Part shown: piece after piece, positions 9,763-20,622 of the stretch
Layout of the letters: every line of letters begins with the position of its first letter
Numbering within the stretch: the first letter of the stretch is position 1
NCBI GenBank assembly: GCA_914767715.1
Contig: OU612068.1
Coordinates: 17,362,001 to 17,426,000 of the forward strand
DNA length: 64,000 nt
Direction: 5' to 3'
Source of the DNA: Membranipora membranacea
Lineage: Eukaryota; Bryozoa; Gymnolaemata; Cheilostomatida; Membraniporidae
The notes under the pieces: model-generated
The model's input: the letters and a program-made list of their open reading frames with translations, nothing else
The model's database searches: none
What the model was told of the DNA's origin: nothing
Made by a program: the position numbers and the translations under genes

Positions 9763-12700
9763 TCATGAGGATTTTTTTGACAGAGATTTGCCCTTCATCG
9801 GTGCTTTCCCCTTGGCTTTGCCTTTTTTAGAGGTAACAATTACCTGGCTCAAATTGTCATCTGCTGCAGCTGAGCTGGATCTTCCTCTACCAGGCTGTTT
9901 CTTAGGCTTTGGAGTAGCTTGCTGCTCTGCTGCTTCAGCTGAGCTGGGTCTTCCTCTACCAGGCTGTTCTTTAGGCTGTGGAGTAGCTTGCTGCTCTGCT
10001 CCAGAGATATTGCCTCTGCCACGGCCGCGGCTCCGCCCTCGGCTTTCTGCATATCTTTGTGTCAGCGTAATGTGGTGAGGTTTTGCCAACCCACCTCGTC
10101 TTTTTTTTTCCATTTCAGCCTCCACTTCTTCGATGGAATCGTATTGAGGTCCTTTAGACGCGAGTGTTGGAGGCTCAATATCATTGAGGAGAGGCCGTGT
10201 TCGGTTTTTTACATAACCATCCAGGCATTTGTACATGTCATCTATGTAACCTGTAACAATTAGATTGAATTAATTAACTTCTTGTAAAGTTGAGCGGACT
10301 TCCAGTCAAGTGTAGTAGGTTATCAATGTTTGCTGACTAACTACACCAGTTTGCAGTCTGAGCACTTGATGTCGGCTGGTAATGATATTTGGGTGTTTCC
10401 GGTAGTTGTGGCTCCTCAAAATGACTAATAATACAACATTATGTTTTGGATGTTTCTGCAACTTGTTGTCTGGGGAAACTTTTTCAATTTACCATTATTT
10501 CATCATGATAATGAATTTTGACTCACTGTATGTGGCATCCTCTCTTACAAACTGAACTGTCGGGGTTTGTTTGGTGGCTTTCGAGCGGTGTATTACTTTC
10601 CTCGGTTTGGTAGGATCACTATATTTATGAAACAACCAAGCGTGTGAATTTCGCAGTAATTTATTACTATTTTTCATGCTATAGACTACTAAGCACTTGT
10701 ACAGACAGGTTTCATAAATAAAACCTGTCTGGTTCAAGTGCTTCGTTGGTGTTTAACATGAAAAATAATAAGATATTTCCGGAAATTTCAGTGTGATTCC
10801 CACGGCAATTTCAGTGTGATTCCCACGCTTGGATGTTGCAAAATCAATCACAAAATTAATCCCCAATCAAAGTAAACTACCAAAAAGCTGTATGCTCGTG
10901 AGCCAATATATTGCAGTGTAGTTGGGTTATGTAAGTCACTAGTGGTCTCTAGTATATTTTTACATAATCCTTGTTGCTTTACTTTACTCATGGCAGTGGA
11001 ATGGTGAACTTATGTTTGGCACTTTGGGATTAATCATGATTGACCAGTGGGCCTACTTACTTGGTGTTCCTAAGATTTGTTACAACATATTACACAGGAC
11101 CCACAACTATTATAGAAAAATTATCCCTGTTGTAATCCACATGCAGACGGCCATGTGTGCATACCTAGTGTGTATAGTTAGCGCACCAGTCTGTGTAAAG
11201 TTCTTACCGTGAAAGCATTCCAGAGTAGGAAAACCCCTCCATTTTGGGTGCATTACGGTTGAGTTCGCCATGAAAGCTCTCCAACTCTCCTGTCGAGGTC
11301 CCACTGGCCATGTTTATTGCCTCCATAAACCCTTTCTCCCACAGTACCTTTCTCGTTTCCAAGTCAAGCTGCGTATCTGTAATAAGGAATCACATGTGGC
11401 AACTTGATTCGTCTTTCAAAATAAATCATCGATTCAGAATTACGCATTTGTATGGCAAGTGCATAAGGAAACTTATTGCAGAATTAGCCACGTTCAAGAC
11501 AGGTGTCTAAATAGCACTTATTTGCTGATCTGTGGGCCTGTTTCCTTGCAAATCTGGGTGAAAAATCATAATCATAACAAACAGAGCAAAGGCTAATTCA
11601 AATGTCAACGAACCTGGAACAATCCACTCAACAACAAGTTCTTCCCCTTGCTCGTTGTACCGAACTTCTTCATCTGGGTGCTTACATTTTCCGATTCCGT
11701 CTCCTTCCAAGTCATGGATGTTGCAAATATGATTTGCGCATGACTTCCACCATGCCATCCGTTGGTCACCTGGAGCAGTGTTGGTGATAACATGCCATAG
11801 GTGGGCTATAATGGCTGGTATCCAGCGGCCAATTTGCTTGAACCCAACTTTCTTTGTGGACAACTTATTAAGTTTCTTCCGCAGTCCTACAACAGATTTG
11901 TTAACAAAAACATCAATAAGTAATCCATCAGATGAGGATAACTGAATTCATAGTCACAATCTATCTATTTTCAAAATTCATTGTCATTTAGTGTAGGATT
12001 ACTTTTCATGTCTCCTGTCTACAGCAACAGCATTTATTTACTGCTTATTTGTGGTATTTCAACCAGGAAGAAACCACAGTGTCATGTCTTGTTTACATTG
12101 CGATAATATGATTATGCTATGAGAGTAGGGTGCATTTATAATATTGTTATTGCGATGACTGTCTGCATGTGTGATATGGATGGATAGATTTGGGTGATAA
12201 AATATTTACGCTGAGTTCTATTAGGATAGAAGCTTCTATAAACATGATACAGTGTTACTTTTTGAGATTCTAGCATACCTTTTGTGAGATGCCAAGTATC
12301 AAAGTAGTGTTTGACAGCCTTCCAAGAATTCTTCATATACGCCTTCACACTGACGTGGCGGTCTGTTGTAAGCTGTTCGACAGCGACATTGTTTAGATCA
12401 AGATAGGCTCTACAGCGCTTTAGCCCCTCTAGTTCCATAGCTGAAGAGGAAGTTGTCTCTGTACACTGTGAGAAAAATAGATAGAAAAATGTGTTCATGC
12501 GCTAAAGTTTTGGCATCAAGTTATTCATAAAGCCAATGACGATCTTGTGTTATGTGTACACTGAAATAAATTCTTCTCATAGAACGGAATTATCAGGATA
12601 ACCTTATACAGTTCGGACACTCAACACAGGGATTGATCTGACATTGATCTGATCGGCTGTCCCTGCTAGCATGAATAATATAGCCTAGGAATTTATCTTG

Positions 12701-15700
12701 TTTTCAAAACTGCAAACAGTAATAAATTGCTTTCAGCGTCGATGATTTGGGCTTTTCTAGAATGCCACAGGGACTGGCTATTTTTGCAAACCCGTTGTTG
12801 GGCAAAATAAAGGTAATTACACCACTCCAGCTATGGAGTTCAATGATTCTGTATCACACTGATGTCACCATCCACATTTATCCAAAACAATTTAATTTTC
12901 ACTGTATGATGCAAGATAACTTACCTTTACCAAACTGTTTGCAACAATTTTACTGGTTGCGGCACACATAAATGTGTAGATGCCATACATGGCACTGTGG
13001 CCAGGGGAGTCGAACCGCCCATCGCCATTCAGTTTTAGTGGCTGCTGTAGTTTGGCTCTCTCCTCCGCCATCCTCTTCTCATACACCTCCCTCACAACCT
13101 TAACAAAAGATAATTCAGACTATTAAAACCTGGAGATCCCTTAGTCAACGAAATAGCACAATGTAAATTCTGCTAAAAACCATCTCTGGCTACAGAAATC
13201 ATAGATTTTTACTCTTTCAGCAATATAACATAATTAGAACTCAGAAGGCCACATCTGCCATATGTTGTAAACACTATCACAGGTCATGGTCCATTCAGAG
13301 AACACTTAAACCAAATGAACATCGCTGACGAGTCTTCCTTGTTGAAATACATGGCTAAATATAGCTGACCTGAATTTAAAATAACTCGGACTTCTAGGCG
13401 GCCTGTCGCCAGCCTTTTATATCTTATGTCACAACAAACAATCACTGTTATCATACACTGGTGGAGGGATATGTCAATACTTTTTGTCAATCATATGATT
13501 CCTTTTTATACATGTGCCTAATACCAATCGGTATCTTAGCTAATATCTCCAGTCATGATTATCTAGCTCCAATATACACGCCGTAAAACCAATTCAATCT
13601 AACATTCCTGTCCTAAATGCGGTGCGTTATCTGCGTTATCGAACACAAATATTCACTTTATTTTTGACTGCTTAAATTACTCAAAATTCAGAGAGAAAAC
13701 ACTCAAAATAGATAGTATATCGAAACCATAAAACACAACTTTGCATTAAGGTGATGGATCTGGCTGACTTTATAAAATTGTCTGATAGATTTACTACCAT
13801 TATATACAAAATCAAATTTGTCCGCGGCCTTTGTAGACAATGAGTGCAATACATCACCATATTCGGAATGATTTATCCCATTCCATCTCAATCCCCCTCA
13901 CAAGACATAACATAATGGATCATAGCAACATGATTTCTTGGAAACTTGACTTACCCCGTGTAGATACTCCCGTTGGTATTTGAAGAATGTACCGGGGCTC
14001 ACTGTGGAGACATTCAGGAAGTTGAAGGCTCGTAAAAATTTAGTCGGAAGGCAGCCAGTGAAGAGTATGGTGGCACAGAGGAGGAGATTTAGAATGGGCA
14101 CACCATTCACCTTTTCACTGTTAGCCCACTCTCTAACATGACCGCATTTGTCACTCTGGCAAGATATTTTGAAAGGCACGTAGCACCCATATGCCTGCTG
14201 CTGCTCCACCAAAGCCTCCATGCCACATCGTATACACGGCTTCAATAGTTGAAGGAGGTTGTCTTGGCAGACAATGAACTTCTTCTCATCATACCATGAA
14301 GTTCCCCTGTAAATATAAAAAAAACCTGTCAATATCCAACACAACATTGTAAGAACAATTTTCTAACCAGCTTTGTATATGTAGCTCCCTTGGAAGTGTT
14401 TACAGTTCATTTGATTTTTTTCTACAATTCATCGTTATGTTATTTCGCGACAATAAAAAAACGCAGTGTGTTATCAAAAAACATTATTTCAAATTCCCGC
14501 TACTTTTATAATGATTTTTTATAGTAACTAGCATATTTTAAGAATTTTCGACTTTCTTTCGATCATTGTTTATTGAAGCACAAAACCATTACTTTTATCG
14601 AGGAATTTCATTTCTTGTCTGAATATATCAAATCAATAAAATAATTACACTCACAAAGTTTTGTACACTAATTCATTCTCCTCCATGTCATCTATGAACT
14701 GGACATTTTCTTCTGAGCTCGCCTCGTACTCAGAGCTGCCGTATTCATGAATCTGGTGAATACAAGGATATGCACTCAATACAGGTTTACATTTAAAACT
14801 TAGTATAGGGTATATGGAATCTTCATAAAATTGACTACATCCATAACCCGTTATTGCAGCCAAGTCCAATGATCTTCACAAGGAGTCTGGAATGACGCCC
14901 TGAGTACAAACATCTGTACATGTGAGGGACTTAGACTAAACTGACATATTATGCTGATAGTTTAATCTGGATATCAGTGTGGCGTATAAAATCCATTTTT
15001 GAGGTTAAAAAAGGTGTCAATACCCTGCTGAATTTTTCACAAAGACAAAGCCAATCTTTTTGTGAGAACTCGACTGGTACTCACAGTAGGAGCTGATGAT
15101 GATGATGAAGCTTTTTCTGATGTGTCTGGGGAAGTATCTGGAGGATGATCATCAGCAGAAGGCCTAGATGGTGCAGGAACAATAACTATAGGTACTGGTT
15201 TAGCTGGCTGACTAGGAGATTTTATACTTTGTAGTCTTTTCACAGTTTTATTCTCTTCAAGTTCCTGTAGCCTTTTATCTGCTCTGGTCTCGCTGAAATT
15301 CTTTATACCAGTCCTAAAAGAAAAGTGTGGTTTCAAGTGAACCTGGTAAGTTCTTACATCCCCACTATGATGTTGGCAGACAGGATTACGTCATGTGATG
15401 TCAACTAATACAATACAAATTATATAATAATGCATCACGCAGTGAATTGAATTAGAGCAGGGCTGCCCAACCAGTAACCCTAGGGCTGCATGCGGCCCCA
15501 TTTTTATGCGGCTCTCAACCCTTTTGATAAAATCGCGTAGTAGCGAAAACAATTTTCACCCCTACGTTTATTACATTCGTCATTTGTACAATAATAAGGA
15601 AAGCTGTACATCTAGTCACAGTATTTTGAAATAAATTCCCCGCTGCAGAGATGGAATACTGCACACCCATATATGTGTGTTTAATTTATGGTGAGGTTGC

Positions 15701-18700
15701 GGGGGGGGGGGGCCCTCAATGAAAAGGTTGGGCACCCAGAGTATCAATTTGACTTCATTAAACTGTGACAGTGCTTCATTCCAAAGGAGCGATGTGTTTA
15801 AATATGAATAATTAACTTACTGATTATATTCTGTCTGTGTGTGGATATTTGCTTGTTTGACAATATCAACCTGGCAAGCTAAAAGAGATAATAATAGAAA
15901 TAATAAATATAAGAACCAAATTGAATATAGACGCAATGGGCAGGCGTAGGTAAAAAAGTTGTGTAGAAGATACAGCAGATATCAATAACAAACAGTTATC
16001 TAAATGAGAATGTAAATCAATGCATGATGGGGAAAGCAATAACATATCACTTCATGTTCCGTAGTTTTCTATCAACTGGTTGGGTTAACATTTAGTCAGC
16101 GAGTTACAGCATTGCATGATGCATGATTATTTTTATGAATGCTTTACTCCTCTATGGTATTAATACCTGTTATGAATACCATAGAGGAGTATCGTATTCG
16201 CATGATATAGATGCTTGAAATTTCTAAAATTATTTCTATCAAAATTTTTCTCATCCTCTTTACTTTACGTAGACACCCACCCTAACTAACCAAGATCGAT
16301 TGTTAGCTAACATTATGTCAAGGCAAGGCAAACAAATAACTTGCAGCAATATTTGAAAAAAAATCCTCGTTATGTCATCCATTCAAAATTTGTAACATAA
16401 CTCCTGAGCAACCGATTACCTACCCTGACTGTGCATGTGAACAGCACCATAAACTCTCAAAGGCACATCCACCATCCCTCTAGGTCGAGTTTGACTGTCT
16501 GTTTGTACAAGAGATCTCAAGAAGACTGGATTATCTGAAGATGGAGCAGGTGAGACTGAAATGGCGGGAGGCTGGTGAGTGGGAAGTAACATCTGTACTG
16601 GGTTGGTAGGGGTTGAAGACGTCGGCACTGCCTCAGACAGAGTTGGTATTGTATGAACCAATACATCATCAGGCTCAACATTGGTCGGGGAAGACGGATA
16701 CAAGTCCAGATTGGGCAGACAGGGATCGGGGACTTGTGACTGCAATGGAGAGGGAAGGTCTGAGCTCATGTCAAGTGCAGGTGCAGCTATTCCAGTCACT
16801 GGGGTTAAAAGGCTAACTTCAGACACCTCAGTTGTTTCCGAGTAAGGTACTTCTGAAGGAGAGCCCGTCTGTTCTCCAATAACTAAATCGCCTCCCGTCT
16901 GCTGGTGTACATCTGACTGGCTACTTGTTCCCTCACCAAGTGCAAGCGCTCGTCGGGATTTCTTAGCTGACCTGTGATAATTTATAAGAATTTTTCATCA
17001 GAGTAAAATCATTAAAAGCTTGGAATATATTTAGTTGTGATTAATTAGCTAGTAATCAACTAGCTTAGAGGTTTCTTAGAAGGGAACCCTGCTAATAAAT
17101 AAAAATATTTGCAATAGATAAGGTGAGGGGTGGGTTTGTCTCATAATAATGGTACCGCACATTCAGCACTTTTATTAGTATTATATTAGTAAATTTTTTA
17201 TATTCATATTTTTATATTTATTATTTATCCAATCTAAAAATATCAGGCATCAGTTGGTAATAACATGTTTAGCATGTTATAAAGCTGGTATACCTCCTGA
17301 TAGGCTTTGCTGTCAATGTGTTTTGATTAGCAGCTGCAGATTAATATGATTTATGTGTCAAACTTACAGCTCAGGGTCAGACAGAAGACTGCTAATGATA
17401 GACTCTCTCTCTTCCTTTGTAGGAGTAAAAACATGCTTCTTTCTTGGTGTTGGCATATCATCAGGAACCACATATCCCGGTAACACTTCCCTATCGGTGC
17501 GCAGGTACATTCTGATGGCAACAAGAAAAAAATTAAATGTTGTCAATGTGGCTATAAAAGTGCAGGTTATTCTAATAGGTGTAGTTTCCATATAGATCAC
17601 TATTTTTATCAATCATAAAGGTCTAAACACACTGACAGTAGCCTTGTTCACACAGCCAGTTTTGACCAAAAAAACCGAAACCCATGGCCACGTGTACAAG
17701 GCTACACTGACAGAGGATCAGCAGACGCTTTTATGTTAGTAATGTGATGTCATGTAAACTGCTCTGCACTCTGAGGTTGCAGCTGAGGATAGGCTGAGGC
17801 TGCTGACACCAAATGCGTTAACAATGGTGACATATAGTTGTGATAACCTCTGATGTTACAACAGGTAAGTGTGTTTTGACCATGACAGGAGTTATGTGGA
17901 GAATTTCAGTCTTTGACTGTCATAAATATCAAATCCTGATGAAACGACATTCAATTCTCTAACTATGTTTTGTCTGTTATAATAATCCTTTATCATAACA
18001 ATTAAATGCAATACTGTAACTATTTTTAGAAATCTTACACCTTTCCCTCTTACAACTTGACAATTCATGTAAGCTAGCGGACTAAACCAAACGTGCGCAT
18101 ACTATTTTTACGATATTAATAAAATTATATACAGTTTCTCTGCTAGTTTTAGATAGTAAGTAAAGTACAAAAATAAAATCATAGCATAGTTGATAAACAA
18201 CATATTTTTAGGCCTAGCTGGTAGCCTTGTTATGAACAGACTTTTTGGCTGGCAGGTTGCCGTAAGGCTTTACGCGTTCATCCGTACAAGTTGGTGATTA
18301 TGACTAATTAAGACAAGGCCATGCTGGCTATCCTAACTTGAGGTAGAATTTCCCGACAGTTAGGTGTAAAGTATTTGTATATTATATCCGTATCATATCC
18401 AAACATTCAAGAAAGCATGACATTAAATGTAGTGTATGAAACAAAGGGGCAATGGTTTAACTGGATAAAAAAAAACCAAAGCATGTCACCGATGATGATC
18501 ACTGTATAACAACTCACCTATTCTCGGCTCCAAGAACATATCTGGTGTAATTTCTGATGTCCTCTTTGTGAAAATGTCTCCAACATAAACGACTAGTTTG
18601 GATAAGTTTGAAGTCTCTGAATGACTCACGGACCCAATCCACCCATTTTTGGCGAGTTATAGCATTGGATGGAAAAGTAAACAGGTGATGTATCTCCTCG

Positions 18701-18741
18701 CAGTTGGCAGCTGCACAAAAAAAAAACTCTTTTCTAGGCAT
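9763..18741 (-). CDS. THAP-domain DDE-type transposase, intact, 13 coding exons
   Basis: Exons in coding order: 18741-18518, 17511-17368, 16971-16424, 15878-15821, 15313-15085, 14752-14655, 14306-13955, 13098-12925, 12465-12279, 11886-11614, 11376-11208, 10678-10527, 10250-9763. All have GT-AG borders and agreeing phases, giving 1031 aa. Residues 1-90 form a THAP zinc finger (C9-x4-C14, W33, C53-x2-H56). A Ser/Pro-rich linker follows, then a Cys-rich region (434-551). The catalytic core shows DGRFDSPGHSAMYG (D577), TTDRH (D644), FDTWH (D665) and GELESFHGELNRNAPK (E793 or E795). The tail has two similar QQATP-x-PK-x-QPGRGR segments that recall AT hooks, then a Lys-rich end. The pattern recalls Kolobok/IS4EU-like transposases of animals. 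The catalytic assignment is inferred; splicing is predicted. Confidence 0.85.
10691..10743. repeat. Foldback hairpin in transposase intron
   Basis: AAGCACTTG and AGACAGGTTT on the left face AAACCTGTCT and CAAGTGCTT on the right around a short loop, with small internal mismatches. It sits immediately upstream (in - strand sense) of the acceptor of the transposase's penultimate exon. Confidence 0.6.
15459..15738. mobile_element. hAT-type MITE remnant in transposase intron
   Basis: The left end reads CAGGGCTGCCCAACC and is followed by GGGCTGCATGCGGCCC. The right end is GGTTGGGCACCC, inverted relative to the left. This end structure is typical of many non-autonomous hAT elements. No reading frame is present. 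A clean 8-bp target duplication is not evident. It lies in the intron between the transposase exons at 15821-15878 and 15085-15313 and contains a run of G at about 15700. Confidence 0.55.
16145..16191. repeat. Perfect 17-bp-arm hairpin
   Basis: TACTCCTCTATGGTATT (16145-16161) is followed by a 13-nt spacer and its exact reverse complement (16175-16191). It lies within a transposase intron. It could be a tiny foldback element. Confidence 0.8.
17940..18370 (+). repeat. Duplicated block A, right copy
   Basis: Direct repeat of 5590-6470 with one copy of the 160-bp core instead of three and without the embedded transposase 3' fragment. It lies in the first intron of the transposase gene (between exons 17368-17511 and 18518-18741). 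Sequence divergence is moderate, with many substitutions and small indels, so the duplication is not very recent. Confidence 0.7.
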
Positions 18742-18929
18742 CTGAAATAGAAAAATAATGATGGTAGTTATAACACCATAAATTTTTTATTGTTACTACT
18801 GGCATCGGGTTCCAGTGAATAATACTTGCCAAGTCTCCCTATTTAGGTGGGACCCTCCAGATTTCACTATCACTCCAGATCTCACTATTTCCTCCAGATT
18901 GACAGTAAAACCACAGTTTTTTAGTAACT

Positions 18930-19260
18930 ATCCAAGCACTTGTGATGTGTCCCAGGGGCCAATGTGTTGATGTAGTAAGTGCTCAGACTCGCAGGCGTAG
19001 GTTACCTGCGCAGGTTCCTGCGCCCTGGAGTATGAGCACCTAGACTCAAGTGGGCAGCCAAACCTTGTCAGACATATTGCCAAAATCCCAGGTTTTGGAG
19101 TAGACCTGCGCTCTGTGATGGTCCCTGCTGTGCACACTAATTAATTCCAGAGCACAAGTACGACAAATTCATCATGATGAGCATTAATTGGCATTGTGTT
19201 GCTTTAAGACTAAGAACACAGGTCTACTCCAAAATCCCAGGTTTTGGAGTAGACCTGTGA
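18930..19260. repeat. Foldback-rich, GC-richer region upstream of the transposase start
   Basis: The block contains a hairpin GTGCTCA...TGAGCAC (about 18980-19040) around GCAGG/CCTGC repeats. A 27-bp sequence ending GTTTTGGAGTAGACCTG occurs near 19080 and near 19232. A perfect hairpin has 18-bp arms (19217-19234 and 19242-19259) and a 7-nt loop. It lies between the first coding exon of the transposase and the right terminal repeat, where promoter or subterminal sequences would be expected. Confidence 0.5.
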
Positions 19261-19801
19261 CTAAGAATATAATAGTATTATCCAAGTGATGCCTAGTAGT
19301 CGTCTGGTGATACTAGTATTTATTTATTTATAGAGATTTTCTTAAAAGTGTATAGATAACAAAAGGTAACTTGTTGACCTCTGAAAACAGAAAAAAACAT
19401 ATCAAGCTTACTACCAAAGTTAAACACAATATTCACAGTATAATTCACCTCTTGTCACAATGATTGTCTTTGACTTTGAGAGAGAAGAGAGTGTAATAAC
19501 AGGTTATAATCCGACAGATTGTACCAACAAACAATAAGTGAATATGTGTTAAGTGTTAGTTCAACCTTATTTTAAAACTAGTCAGCCACATCCATGTGAA
19601 TTTCTCAACACTATGACAGAGAGACGACTGCTCTTTTGATTATGAACAAATCTCCTGGGGTGCGTCACATTCGGTGCTTTATCACCGTGGTTACAAGTAA
19701 ACTTTTTGACGGATGACATCCGGCTGGTTCCCAAGGTGAAATGATGGCCATAACTCCAAAACTTCAGGACCCCACAACTTCAGTTTGTTGTGATTTCACA
19801 G

Positions 19802-19878
19802 GCTGTATCTTGCTCACATGACAAATCAAGTCCTGAAAAAGAATCATAAATTAATTAACCTGCCCTCAAACAAAGTCT
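19802..19878 (-). repeat. Right terminal inverted repeat
   Basis: Reverse complement partner of 2909-2985; the best conserved parts are the outermost 26 bp and the inner block ending GATACAGC on the - strand. TTAA follows at 19879-19882. Confidence 0.75.
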
Positions 19879-19917
19879 TTAATCTAACTTTGTTTTCCTT
19901 TTTATAACTCCATGAAG

Positions 19918-20056
19918 AATGCAGGATAATCAAAAGGTGTTGAGTAAAGCAATCTATAAACTTATCAGTTTAGCTGGAAGAGCAGAGCTCAAGCAGGATT
20001 TTCAAGACTGTGCAATACTGATTGGACAATCTATGAACGAAACCGGCAAGCTAAGG
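19918..20056 (+). CDS. Retroelement gag/ORF1-like protein, 3' piece
   Basis: Immediately right of the transposon, a pyrimidine-rich tract ends in AAG and opens a frame of 46 codons (MQDNQKVLSKAIYKLISLAG... to ...NETGKLR). It ends at AGG|GTAGGC, a possible donor, and the open frame stops at about 20087. The segment D-C-A-I-L-I-G-Q-S-M-N-E resembles the D-S-L-A-L-L-G-H-A-N-Y-E block of gag-like ORFs in animal retroelements. It joins in phase to 2558-2784. No reverse transcriptase is visible in the window. Confidence 0.4.
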
Positions 20057-20622
20057 GTAGGCCTTCTGAAATTTTACTGTTGTAATGTATAGTTAACTGG
20101 TGAGTGTATGTCTTGTGGTTCTTTATAGCTGGCCAGCCTAACTAACCTAATGAGTACTCATTTAGCTATCTATGTATAAGTTTCTTAATTTGTCAGCTTC
20201 AGGCTCCTCATGGTGATTCACTAACTGATTCCAAAACCAAAGAGCAGCAAGCCATTTGTGTCCACCACATAAGAGTGCGATCACATGACCAACATGTGAT
20301 GTAAACAATAATAATAATACAACATTTACTTTCCGACACCCGTATGACTATCCATACTGCGCTCCCACACCCCCTCCCCAACTATAAGCAAGGGCACTGT
20401 CAGGCATTAAGAGATGCTTTCATATCTACAATGACGGGCTCCAGCCAAATCATCCCTTTGTAGAAAAAAGTTTGACGATATTCATCCGGGAGGACGCCGT
20501 CATTATTACACAGCCTTGACAGTAGCCTCCCTTTGTCAGAGGCATCATGATTCCCACATTGTATTATTGCCCGGTCATCCTAGACCCTCCATATGAAAAT
20601 ACATCAAATTTTGAAGATCACC
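20057..20622. other. Intergenic, upstream of the protease-like gene
   Basis: No coding segment is supported. The stretch would contain the promoter and any 5' untranslated exon of the gene at 20623. A C-rich patch (CCCACACCCCCTCCCC, about 20367-20382) is the only conspicuous feature. Confidence 0.4.

Larger units (their letters stand above)
2909..19878. mobile_element. 16,970-bp TTAA-flanked DNA transposon (Kolobok-like)
   Basis: The two ends are inverted copies of each other over 77 bp (2909-2985 and 19802-19878), and each copy is directly preceded on the outside by TTAA (2905-2908 and 19879-19882). Inside are an intact THAP/DDE-type transposase (9763-18741, - strand) and an intact P2X7-ballast-like gene (3572-5304, + strand), with no other host gene. 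Known from the family: Kolobok elements carry a THAP-bearing transposase and make TTAA target duplications. The superfamily label is inferred; IS4EU/ISL2EU-type elements are the alternative. The length is large for a cut-and-paste element, because of repeat arrays and long introns. Intactness of both genes suggests recent insertion. Confidence 0.75.

Noticed and set aside
6557-9766. Nineteen overlapping - strand frames of 71-98 codons beginning mostly MHHFQGESTDEG
   Set aside because: They are the frame shadow of the 164-bp repeat: each starts in one unit's intron-like part and ends in the next unit's terminal-exon copy. The start ATG lies in the pyrimidine-rich acceptor region, so they are not separate genes.
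9788-10263. + strand ORFs over 9788-10263
   Set aside because: Antisense shadows of the GC-richer transposase last exon.
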